Assembly (NCBI GenBank): GCA_036503065.1
Contig: DASXXM010000094.1
Location: 1-12,251, forward strand
Direction: 5' to 3'
Length of the DNA: 12,251 nucleotides
Source of the DNA: DATEPR01 sp036503065
GTDB taxonomy: Bacteria > Actinomycetota > Actinomycetes > Mycobacteriales > Pseudonocardiaceae
Shown here: positions 1 to 5,717 of the stretch, piece after piece
How the letters are laid out: every line of letters begins with the position of its first letter
Numbering within the stretch: the stretch's first letter is position 1
Position numbers and translations under genes: made by a program
Notes under the pieces: model-generated
Databases searched by the model: none
Told to the model about the DNA's origin: nothing
What the model saw: only the letters and a program-made list of their open reading frames with translations

Positions 1-203
1 GCATGGACGCCGACCCGTTCTTCGTCGACGAGGGCGACATCGACGCGGCTCGCGCCCTGGTCGCGTCCACAAAGGATGCCGAACTGTTCCTCTACCCTGG
101 CAACGCACACCTGTTCGCCGACAACAGCCTTTCGGACTACGACGAGCAGGCCGCCGCATTGCTGACCGAACGCGTGCTCAGCTTTCTGGACAACATCAAG
201 TAG
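1..203 (+). CDS. Dienelactone hydrolase family protein, C-terminal fragment
   Basis: The gene enters from the left edge, so only the last 66 or so codons are present; the true start lies outside the window. The visible part holds a conserved Asp-rich segment (MDADPFF, then DEGDIDAAR) and, near residue 35, the YPGNAHLF segment. That segment carries the catalytic histidine in dienelactone hydrolase-like alpha/beta hydrolases of actinomycetes. The remainder (SDYDEQAAALLTERVLSFL) is the usual C-terminal amphipathic helix of this group. Such enzymes are cytosolic hydrolases; the substrate cannot be told from this piece. It ends at TAG 201-203 and converges on dinB. The first ATG, at 3, is probably an internal methionine, not a start. 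The family call is fairly firm and the specific reaction is unknown. Confidence 0.75.
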   Translation, partial: MDADPFFVDEGDIDAARALVASTKDAELFLYPGNAHLFADNSLSDYDEQAAALLTERVLSFLDNIK

Positions 204-318
204 CGGCGCGCATGACCTCATAGACCGTGACCAACTTCGGCCCGGGACGGTGACCGTTGTCCGCAATGGACTGCCGGGGACGTGCAGGACATCCGCAACC
301 AACGCGACCTCAGATCGC

Positions 319-1341
319 CTAGAACTCGGCGCGTACGCCCAACAATCGGACCGGGCGCGTGCGGTCGAACCAGTCCAGCACGGTGAGCGCCGCGCGTTCG
401 ATCTCATCGGCGTCGCTGGTCGGCTCGGGGAGCGTCATGCTGCGGGTGGCGGTGAAGAACGGCGCGAACCGAACCTTGACCGCGACCCGCGCCGCCGGCC
501 TGCCATCGGCCGCGACGTCGTCGGCCACCCGCCGGGCCAGCAGCGCGACCTGTTCGGCCATTGCGGCCGGGTCGGTCAGGTCCTGCTGGAACGTGACCTC
601 CCGGCTGTGCGACCGCGCCACCCACGGCGTCGCGCTGACCTCCGTGTCCCCGGCGCCGAGCGCGAGTTGCCGGTACCACGGGCCCATCCGGGGCCCGAAC
701 CGTGAAGCGAGCACGTCCGGATCGGTCCTGGCCAGGTCGGCAACTGTGTGCACGCCCATGGACGTCAGCTTCGCGGACGTCCTCGGTCCGATGCCCCAGA
801 GCGCCCTGGTCGGCCGGGCACCCATCACGTCGGCCCAGTTGTCCTTGGTCAGCCGGTAGATCCCGGCCGGCTTGGCGAAGCCGGTGGCGATCTTGGCGCG
901 CAGCTTGTTGTCGCCGATGCCGACCGAGCAGGACATCCCGGTGTCGGCGGCCACCGCCTGCCGGATGTCGCCGGCCAACGCCTCGGGGTCGGCGGTGTGC
1001 GCGCCGACGAACGCCTCGTCCCAGCCGAGCACCTCGACCACCACCGGGAACCCGCGCAGCGTGGCCATCACCCGCGCGGACACCTCGTCGTAGGCGGGCG
1101 GGTCGGACGGCAGGAACACCGCGTCGGGGCAGCGCTTGGCCGCGATGCGCATCGGCATCCCGGAGTGCACGCCGAACTCACGGGCCTCGTAGCTCGCCGT
1201 GGCCACGACCGTCCGCGCGTTCGGGTCGCCGGAGCCGCCGACCACCACCGGCCGGCCGCGCAGCTCCGGCCGGCGGGCGATCTCGACGGCGGCGATGAAC
1301 TGGTCGAGGTCGACGTGCAGGACCCAGTCCGAGAAGGACAC
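319..1341 (-). CDS. dinB: Y-family DNA polymerase IV (DinB-like), non-aromatic steric gate
   Basis: This is a translesion DNA polymerase of about 340 aa. The palm opens with HVDLDQF, giving metal ligand D11. The second acidic pair is D98-E99 in GWDEAF, where many homologs have SIDEA. The thumb holds a helix-hairpin-helix region (WGIGPRTSAKL), followed by a little-finger domain ending in RLLGVRAEF. The protein stops there, so no C-terminal beta-clamp-binding peptide is visible. The residue that would be the Phe/Tyr steric gate is Ile16 (F15-I16-A17), which should weaken exclusion of ribonucleotides, as known for mycobacterial DinB2. I chose GTG 1341 because it places the family's usual start immediately before the palm. 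The frame stays open to GTG 1434, but that extension has no ribosome site and runs over a promoter for the divergent gene. No clear SOS box is seen upstream. Confidence 0.9.
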   Translation of the reverse strand: MSFSDWVLHVDLDQFIAAVEIARRPELRGRPVVVGGSGDPNARTVVATASYEAREFGVHSGMPMRIAAKRCPDAVFLPSDPPAYDEVSARVMATLRGFPVVVEVLGWDEAFVGAHTADPEALAGDIRQAVAADTGMSCSVGIGDNKLRAKIATGFAKPAGIYRLTKDNWADVMGARPTRALWGIGPRTSAKLTSMGVHTVADLARTDPDVLASRFGPRMGPWYRQLALGAGDTEVSATPWVARSHSREVTFQQDLTDPAAMAEQVALLARRVADDVAADGRPAARVAVKVRFAPFFTATRSMTLPEPTSDADEIERAALTVLDWFDRTRPVRLLGVRAEF

Positions 1342-1397
1342 GTGCGCCAGTATTCGCGGTGACGGCCGGTGCGCCCGCGCTAACCGTGCGGCGGTCC

Positions 1398-1423
1398 GTT
1401 TGTCCCCCGGTCCGGCCGGGTAT
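1398..1423 (+). promoter_or_regulatory. SigF/SigB-type promoter for the GAF-ANTAR gene
   Basis: GTTT at 1398-1401, a 16-nt spacer and GGGTAT at 1418-1423 match the actinobacterial SigF/SigB consensus (GTTT, N15-17, GGGTA) exactly. The -10 ends 34 nt before the ATG at 1458, leaving room for a short leader. A gene for a sigma factor of this family lies 2.6 kb away. The call rests on motif match and placement only. Confidence 0.75.
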
Positions 1424-1457
1424 CTGCTAGCCACCGACGACAGTGGCGAGGAGCCCG

Positions 1458-2234
1458 ATGGACACCTACCGGAACGACGCGGTCGGCGTGCGGATACCCA
1501 CGATGGAGTCGCTCACGCCGCATTTCACCGCGCTGACCCGCGTGCTGCTGGACGCGGTCACCGTGGCCGACGTGCTCCAACGCATCCTCAACACCGCGCT
1601 GGACCTGATACCCGCCGCCGACGTGGCCAGCATCACGCTGCGCTCGTCGAACGGCGCGTACCACACCCCGATCCTGACCGACCCGATCGCCGACGAACTC
1701 GACCAGGTGCAGTACTCGACCGGCGAGGGCCCGTGCGTCGAGTCGGCCCGGATTCCCGGTCCCGCGTCCGCGCTCTGCGGTGATCTGGCCAACGCGCCGG
1801 ACTGGCCGACGTTCGGTCCGGCGGCCGCCGCTCTCGGCATGAACTCGGTACTGGCCGTGGCACTGCTGCCGGACGCCCGCCCGCCGCAGCTCACCGGCGC
1901 GCTGAATCTCTACTCGCGCCAACAGGACGGCCTGACCGCGGCCGACCGCGATGTCGCGTTGCTGTTGGCCACCCACGGTTCCCTCGCGCTGGCCAGCACC
2001 CAGGCCCGCACCACGGCCGAACTGCACGCGGCCCAGTTGCGCCGCGCCATCGACAGTCGGGACATCATCGGCCAGGCAAAGGGAATCCTGATGAACCGCC
2101 GTGGCATCTCGTCGGACGAGGCGTTCGACCTGCTGCGCCGGATCTCGCAGGACATGAACGTGAAGCTCGCCGACCTCGCTCGCACCCTGGCCGACCGGCA
2201 CCTCGACCTCGACCTGCCGATCGCGGGCGCCTGA
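1458..2234 (+). CDS. GAF and ANTAR domain-containing antitermination regulator
   Basis: This 258-aa cytosolic protein has a GAF sensor domain (about residues 25-180) and a C-terminal ANTAR RNA-binding domain (about 190-245). The ANTAR signature is clear: RRAIDSRDIIGQAKGILM, then a helix with AFDLLRRISQDMN and KLADLARTL. ANTAR proteins bind paired RNA hairpins in nascent transcripts and prevent termination; the GAF domain presumably gates this by ligand or dimerisation. GAGGAG at 1448-1453 lies 4 nt before ATG 1458. An in-frame GTG at 1443 would place that ribosome site inside the gene, so I rejected it. A close SigF-type promoter match precedes the gene, placing it in the general-stress regulon by inference. 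Its stop is 1 nt from the stop of the convergent MEDS gene. The RNA target is unknown. Confidence 0.9.
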   Translation: MDTYRNDAVGVRIPTMESLTPHFTALTRVLLDAVTVADVLQRILNTALDLIPAADVASITLRSSNGAYHTPILTDPIADELDQVQYSTGEGPCVESARIPGPASALCGDLANAPDWPTFGPAAAALGMNSVLAVALLPDARPPQLTGALNLYSRQQDGLTAADRDVALLLATHGSLALASTQARTTAELHAAQLRRAIDSRDIIGQAKGILMNRRGISSDEAFDLLRRISQDMNVKLADLARTLADRHLDLDLPIAGA

Positions 2235-2235
2235 T

Positions 2236-3234
2236 CTACAGGCGCACGGGCGCGTCGGCGTCGGCGTCGACAGCCGGCCAGGCGGCGCGGGTCGGGTCGG
2301 TCACGACGTCGGTCGCGAACCGCACCTCCGTGATGGTCCGGCCGGGCACGGTGTAGACCCGCACGAGATCCGCGAGATGGTTGACCATCAACAGCCCGCG
2401 GCCGCGCCCCGCGGCGGGCGGCACCGGCCTGCGTCCGGCCAGCGGATCGCTGATGAATCCGTTGTCCCTGACCTGACACACCACGTGATCGTGCGCGCGT
2501 CCCAACAGGACGGTGGCCGCGCAGTGGGCGTGTTCGATGCTGTTGGTGGCCAGTTCGGTGAGCGTCAGGACCAGATCGTCGGTCCGGTCCACGGAAAGGC
2601 CCTGTCGCAGGCCGAACTCGGTCGCGACGCGCCGGAGCCGGGGCAACGCCGCCGCGTCGACGACGCACATCTCGGCGTTGGCGGGCGCCGGCAGCGTGGT
2701 GTTGTAGGCCGCGAGCACCGCGTCGGGCGCGTACCGACCGTCGGCCCGGGTGGCGCCCCGCTCGACGACCAGCGGGTGCGTCCTGGCCACGTCGGCGAGC
2801 GTGGCCCGGTCCAGCCGTTCCGCGTCGTACAGGCAGCGGACCGTCACCGCCTGACCGGCGAACGACCGGTTGACCAGCGCCTCGTGCCGCACGCACGCCG
2901 AATACTCGTCGACACCGCGCCCGTGCCAGATCGGTTCCTCGACGATCCGCACCGGCCGGTCCGGGTACTGGTCGGCGAACTCCCGCAGTATGCCGGGCAG
3001 GATCCACCCGGGATTGCGACCGGCCGTGGCCATGTCCACCATCCGGATCTGTGCCGCGGTCCGGCCGAGTTCCCCGCGCAGCAACGCGATCCGTGCCGCC
3101 GGCACCGCCACCGCGACCGGCTCCCCAGCCGCGACCCCGGCCCTGACGAAACTCACCGTGGTGGCGAGATACTCGCTGTCACCGCGATAGAGCAGGGCCG
3201 AGTGCACGAACCGGTCAGCCGTCGCTGTGCTCAT
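2236..3234 (-). CDS. MEDS domain plus HATPase anti-sigma regulator (RsbA-like)
   Basis: The predicted protein has 332 aa. The N-terminal half (about 8-165) resembles the MEDS (DcmR-type) sensory domain, starting with FVHSALLYRGDSEY and including EEPIWHGR. The C-terminal part (about 195-305) is a GHKL ATPase domain: N box E227-L-A-T-N231, G1 motif D257-N-G, and a glycine-rich lid GRGRGLLMV near 276-284. This MEDS-HATPase pairing is found in RsbA-type anti-sigma regulators and serine kinases of actinomycetes. Unlike the two short RsbW-like proteins nearby, it keeps the Glu and Asn expected for catalysis and Mg-ATP binding. It lies 63 nt downstream of the sigma gene on the same strand, so the sigma factor is its likely partner. 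I chose ATG 3234 over the adjoining GTG 3237 because the weak GACGG ribosome-site match is better spaced for ATG. Confidence 0.85.
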   Translation of the reverse strand: MSTATADRFVHSALLYRGDSEYLATTVSFVRAGVAAGEPVAVAVPAARIALLRGELGRTAAQIRMVDMATAGRNPGWILPGILREFADQYPDRPVRIVEEPIWHGRGVDEYSACVRHEALVNRSFAGQAVTVRCLYDAERLDRATLADVARTHPLVVERGATRADGRYAPDAVLAAYNTTLPAPANAEMCVVDAAALPRLRRVATEFGLRQGLSVDRTDDLVLTLTELATNSIEHAHCAATVLLGRAHDHVVCQVRDNGFISDPLAGRRPVPPAAGRGRGLLMVNHLADLVRVYTVPGRTITEVRFATDVVTDPTRAAWPAVDADADAPVRL

Positions 3235-3270
3235 CACCGTCCGTCTCGTTTGTCGTGTCTGCTGGTTGGA

Positions 3271-3295
3271 CTACCCGCTGGCGGACGCTTCACAC
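3271..3295 (-). promoter_or_regulatory. Possible SigF/SigB-type promoter for the MEDS-HATPase gene
   Basis: On the minus strand, GTGT (complement of 3292-3295), a 15-nt spacer and GGGTAG (complement of 3271-3276) lie between the sigma gene and the MEDS gene, 36 nt before ATG 3234. The -10 is good; the -35 fits only the loose GNNT form. If real, the anti-sigma gene gets extra sigma-dependent transcription, which would be a negative feedback loop. Confidence 0.45.
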
Positions 3296-3297
3296 AC

Positions 3298-4089
3298 TCA
3301 GTCGACGTCGTTCTCCTGCGGGCCGCTCAGCGCCGCACGCAGCATTTCCAGGCTGCCCGACAGCAGCCGGGACACGTGCATCTGCGAGATGCCGATCCGG
3401 TCCGCGATCTGGGTCTGGGTCATGTTGCCGAAGAACCGCATGACCACAATGGACGCCTCCCGCTCCGGCAGCTTGGCCAGGGCCGGGATCAGCGCCTCGC
3501 GGTCCTCGACCAGATCGAGCGCGTTGTCCAGATCGCCGAGCCGGTTCTCGACCGGGCTGTGGCCTTCGTCGTCGGTGCCGCTGTCCAACGAGTCGGTGTT
3601 GTAGGCGAAGCCGACCTGGAGGCCCTCGTAGACCTCCTCGACCGGCATACCCAGTGCGGCCGCGATCTCCTTGGGCCGGGGGGAGCGGCCCAGTTCCTGC
3701 GCCAGCCGGGCCGACGCCGTGGTGATCGCGGCGTGCAGTTCCTTCAGCCGCCGCGGCACGCGCACCGCCCACGTGGCGTCCCGGAAGTAGCGCCGGACCT
3801 CGCCGGTGATCGTCGGCACGGCGAACGAGAGGAAGTCGGTACCCCGATTCGGGTCGAAGCGGTCGACCGCGTTGATCAGTCCGATCCGAGCGACCTGCTG
3901 CAGGTCCTCCTCGGGCTGGCCGCGGTTGCGGAACTTGCGCGCGATGTGCTCGGCCACCGGCAGGTGGCCGGTGACCAGCAGGTCACGGATCCGCATGCGT
4001 TGCGGCTCTGGTGCCGACTCGTCCGCCAGTTGGTGGAAGAGCGGGATCAGCTCCTGGTAGTCAGTCCGTTCGCTGTCGTTCCCTGCCAT
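3298..4089 (-). CDS. sigF: RNA polymerase sigma factor, SigF/SigB family
   Basis: This 263-aa group 3 sigma-70 factor directs RNA polymerase to general-stress or developmental promoters. Region 2 spans about 34-110 and includes the core-binding segment DLQQVARIGLINAVDRFDP and the -10 recognition helix around GEVRRYFRDATWAVRVPRR. Region 3 (about 112-190) contains RSPRPKEIAAALGM. Region 4 (about 200-255) ends in a helix-turn-helix, TQTQIADRIGISQMHVSRLL. Length and motifs match SigF of mycobacteria and SigB/SigF-type factors of streptomycetes. AGGAG (complement of 4100-4104) precedes ATG 4089 at good spacing. The next gene on this strand is a MEDS-HATPase, and several SigF-type promoter motifs lie in this window. 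No convincing autoregulatory promoter is visible upstream. Which SigB/SigF paralog it represents cannot be settled here. Confidence 0.93.
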   Translation of the reverse strand: MAGNDSERTDYQELIPLFHQLADESAPEPQRMRIRDLLVTGHLPVAEHIARKFRNRGQPEEDLQQVARIGLINAVDRFDPNRGTDFLSFAVPTITGEVRRYFRDATWAVRVPRRLKELHAAITTASARLAQELGRSPRPKEIAAALGMPVEEVYEGLQVGFAYNTDSLDSGTDDEGHSPVENRLGDLDNALDLVEDREALIPALAKLPEREASIVVMRFFGNMTQTQIADRIGISQMHVSRLLSGSLEMLRAALSGPQENDVD

Positions 4090-4246
4090 GGGAATGGCAC
4101 TCCTCTGCCCGTCCTGGTGAGCTGTTCCACAAAGTCGGCGAGGTCCCCAAACGGCTGTGTGCTCAACCGCTGCCCGTCAACACTACGACTGGTCCACGCA
4201 CCCGGCAAGATTACCGGTCGGCTGTGTCCCGGATCCGCCCGCTCGT

Positions 4247-4271
4247 GTTTGTCGCCGCCACGGCGGGGAAC
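4247..4271 (+). promoter_or_regulatory. Weak SigF-like promoter candidate for the 4322 gene
   Basis: GTTT at 4247-4250, a 15-nt spacer and GGGAAC at 4266-4271 lie 50 nt before ATG 4322, inside the 232-bp gap between the divergent sigma gene and this gene. The -10 has A instead of T at its fourth position, so this is a partial match only. Nothing else convincing is seen in the gap. Confidence 0.3.
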
Positions 4272-4321
4272 CCCACGGCGACATACGGAGATTCAGTGCC
4301 CAGCACGCGAGGCGGAAGATC

Positions 4322-4816
4322 ATGAAGGACAGGGACTACATGCGCAGCGCGATCGCAGGCGCCATCGGCGCGCTGCGCCGGGGAGACGAGGACTACGCAT
4401 TGGTGCTGTTCGGCCGCCTGGCCGGCTCCGCCGGACTGCCGGTACGACAAGGTGTCCTGGAACTGGCCGACGCCAACGTAACCATGCTGCGAACCCTGAC
4501 CGGCCACCACCCCGACGACAATCTGATCTTCACGGTCGACGACGACGGCCCCACCGCCCCCGGCGAGCAGGCCGGCTCGATCGACGACGCCGCCCCGGCG
4601 CAGCGGTCCACCGCCCGCATCCTGCTGGCCCTGGCCAACGGCTACCCGGAGGACGCCGACCTGCACCTGGACATCGTCGCGGCCGCGCAGGACCGCAACG
4701 CCACCGGTCAGGTGTTCGCGTACATGATGGGCTGGACGCTGGAACTGCTGGACCTGTGCGAGAACAGCGGCCACCCGGTACCCGGCTGGCTACGCCCTGT
4801 CCTCGCCGGCCACTGA
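4322..4816 (+). CDS. Hypothetical protein, 164 aa, beside the sigma gene
   Basis: I do not recognise this protein. It is acidic and probably mostly helical, with no signal peptide or membrane segment. Residues 1-60 look like two or three amphipathic helices (DYMRSAIAGAIGALRRGDED, YALVLFGRLAG). A loop rich in Asp, Gly and Pro follows (about 65-95), then a second helical part (STARILLALANGYPEDADLH, FAYMMGWTLELLDLCENSG). The shape suggests a small protein-interaction module. ATG 4322 has GGAAG just upstream. The frame extends to 4157, but that part reads as non-coding and crosses the promoter region. The gene is divergent from the sigma gene and ends 11 nt from the stop of the convergent rsbW-like gene. 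That placement between two switch genes makes a role in the same pathway possible but unproven. Confidence 0.75.
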   Translation: MKDRDYMRSAIAGAIGALRRGDEDYALVLFGRLAGSAGLPVRQGVLELADANVTMLRTLTGHHPDDNLIFTVDDDGPTAPGEQAGSIDDAAPAQRSTARILLALANGYPEDADLHLDIVAAAQDRNATGQVFAYMMGWTLELLDLCENSGHPVPGWLRPVLAGH

Positions 4817-4827
4817 CGACGTCCTGG

Positions 4828-5247
4828 TCACGGCTGGGCTTTGGTGAGCTGGACGTGGAACCGGCGCTGACCGTTCGCGGTGCTGGTCCAGCAGTCGACC
4901 GAGTCGGCCAGCGTGCGCAGGATGCGCAGGCTCATCGAGCCGACTTCCGGATCGGCACCGCTGCGCAGCGTCGCGGACGCGTTGATCTCCAGTAGGTCCG
5001 CCGACACGAGCAGCCGGCAGACCAGCGTGCTTTCGGGTGCCGCGTTCGCCAGGACCGTCGCGCAGGCCTCTTCCACGGCAAGGCGCAGGTCCGAGATCGC
5101 GTCGAGGTCGAAATCCTCCCGCATGGCCATGTCCGCCGCCAGTGCGCGGACGCCCGGCACCCGCTCGCGGCTGGCCAGCATGCGCACTTCGACCTCGTTC
5201 GCGCGCAGCTCAGGCGTGTCCGACGTGTCCTCCGGCCGTTCGTTCAC
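4828..5247 (-). CDS. RsbW/UsfX-like anti-sigma protein, degenerate ATP site (copy 1)
   Basis: This 139-aa protein has a GHKL-like fold of the anti-sigma type. The core segment DFDLDAISDLRLAVEEACATVL (about 45-66) and the C-terminal RILRTLADSVDCW (about 108-120) resemble mycobacterial UsfX/RsbW, the SigF anti-sigma factor, as I remember it. The N box keeps Glu60, but the Asn expected four residues later is Thr64, and no DxGxG motif or glycine-rich lid is seen. The protein may therefore bind sigma or STAS partners without phosphorylating them. I chose GTG 5247 because GAGAGGTG (complement of 5255-5262) sits 7 nt upstream. The frame is open to 5709, but that extension overlaps the divergent membrane-protein gene and looks non-coding. 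A second copy lies at 10926-11369. Confidence 0.85.
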   Translation of the reverse strand: MNERPEDTSDTPELRANEVEVRMLASRERVPGVRALAADMAMREDFDLDAISDLRLAVEEACATVLANAAPESTLVCRLLVSADLLEINASATLRSGADPEVGSMSLRILRTLADSVDCWTSTANGQRRFHVQLTKAQP

Positions 5248-5254
5248 CCTGCGG

Positions 5255-5262
5255 CACCTCTC
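5255..5262 (-). promoter_or_regulatory. Ribosome binding site deciding the rsbW-like start
   Basis: GAGAGGTG on the minus strand lies 7 nt before GTG 5247. It fixes that start against the much longer open frame. Confidence 0.7.
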
Positions 5263-5292
5263 GATCTCGAACACCCTGGACGGGCCAACTGC

Positions 5293-5298
5293 ATGATA
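5293..5298 (-). promoter_or_regulatory. Possible housekeeping -10 element for the rsbW-like gene
   Basis: TATCAT on the minus strand fits the TANNNT form of a principal-sigma -10, 45 nt before GTG 5247. The -35 is poor, so this is only a candidate. It would give the anti-sigma gene SigF-independent expression from the gap shared with the divergent membrane-protein gene. Confidence 0.3.
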
Positions 5299-5336
5299 GG
5301 CGCAGCGGTGATCGCCCGAAGGGACGAACCGCCGAG

Positions 5337-5361
5337 GTTTGATGTTCGGGGAGCAGGGTAA
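5337..5361 (+). promoter_or_regulatory. SigF/SigB-type promoter for the small membrane protein
   Basis: GTTT at 5337-5340 (preceded by G), a 15-nt spacer and GGGTAA at 5356-5361 match the SigF/SigB consensus. The -10 ends 49 nt before ATG 5411. Confidence 0.7.
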
Positions 5362-5397
5362 CCGGCCTGCGGCACGAAACCGTGTCACCCTGACCGC

Positions 5398-5403
5398 AGG
5401 AGG
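5398..5403 (+). promoter_or_regulatory. Strong Shine-Dalgarno site deciding the start of the 85-aa gene
   Basis: AGGAGG lies 7 nt before ATG 5411. It rules out the longer reading from 5339, which would begin inside the promoter. Confidence 0.8.
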
Positions 5404-5410
5404 ACGGACG

Positions 5411-5668
5411 ATGTCCGCACCGACGCAACTCGACCGCGCGCCCCGACTCGCGCTGGCCACCGCATCCGGCTCCGACAGGATCGGCATCGGCCGCCGTGGC
5501 GCAGCGCTGGCGCTGGTGGCAGCGGTTCTGGCCGGCTCGGCGGGTGTCGCGATGACGGTCACGGCCGTGCTGGCCAGCACGTGGATCTTCGCCACGGTGC
5601 TGGCCGCGAGCCTGCTGGCCTGCGCCCTGCTCGCGACGACGGCATGGCGATCCGGCTTCCACATTTGA
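5411..5668 (+). CDS. Small two-helix membrane protein, 85 aa
   Basis: I do not recognise a named family. The N-terminal 28 residues are polar with scattered Arg (SAPTQLDRAPRL, SDRIGIGRR). Two hydrophobic stretches follow, about 31-53 (ALALVAAVLAGSAGVAMTV) and about 57-78 (STWIFATVLAASLLACALL), with a very short turn between them. The tail is short (WRSGFHI). A helical hairpin in the cytoplasmic membrane with both ends inside is likely, since arginines precede the first helix. A perfect AGGAGG and a good SigF-type promoter precede it. Small membrane proteins are common members of general-stress regulons, which fits by inference. A hairpin at 5678-5716 separates it from the convergent kinase gene. 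It is divergent from the rsbW-like gene. Confidence 0.8.
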   Translation: MSAPTQLDRAPRLALATASGSDRIGIGRRGAALALVAAVLAGSAGVAMTVTAVLASTWIFATVLAASLLACALLATTAWRSGFHI

Positions 5669-5677
5669 CCCGACCGA

Positions 5678-5716
5678 GGCCGGCGGCTGCCCCGCACGAG
5701 GGCAGCCACCCCGGCC
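5678..5716. terminator. Hairpin between convergent genes, likely bidirectional terminator
   Basis: GGCTGCCC (5685-5692) and GGGCAGCC (5700-5707) form a perfect 8-bp stem with a 7-nt loop. Flanking GGCCGG (5678-5683) and CCGGCC (5711-5716) can pair to extend it across a small internal bulge. It begins 10 nt after the membrane-protein stop and its arms end 2 nt before the stop codon of the kinase gene. There is no T-tract, as is common in actinomycetes. Confidence 0.65.
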
Positions 5717-5717
5717 G

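Noticed and set aside
1342..1434. N-terminal extension of dinB to GTG 1434
   Set aside because: It has no ribosome site, contains the promoter of the divergent gene and precedes the usual start of the palm domain.
2972..2977. GGGTAC on the plus strand inside the MEDS gene
   Set aside because: There is no GTTT or GNNT at proper spacing that stands out, and no gene would be driven by it.
4133..4154. SigF-like autoregulatory promoter upstream of the sigma gene on the minus strand
   Set aside because: GTTT is present, but the element at about the right distance reads GTGGAA, too far from GGGTA to support.
2377..4995. Very long open frame (872 codons) on the plus strand
   Set aside because: It runs antisense to the MEDS and sigma genes, which have clear domains, and its translation is Arg/His/Gln-rich without any motif. 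It is a GC-bias shadow.
5248..5709. N-terminal extension of the rsbW-like frame
   Set aside because: It overlaps the divergent membrane-protein gene and its promoter, while GTG 5247 has a good ribosome site and matches the family start.
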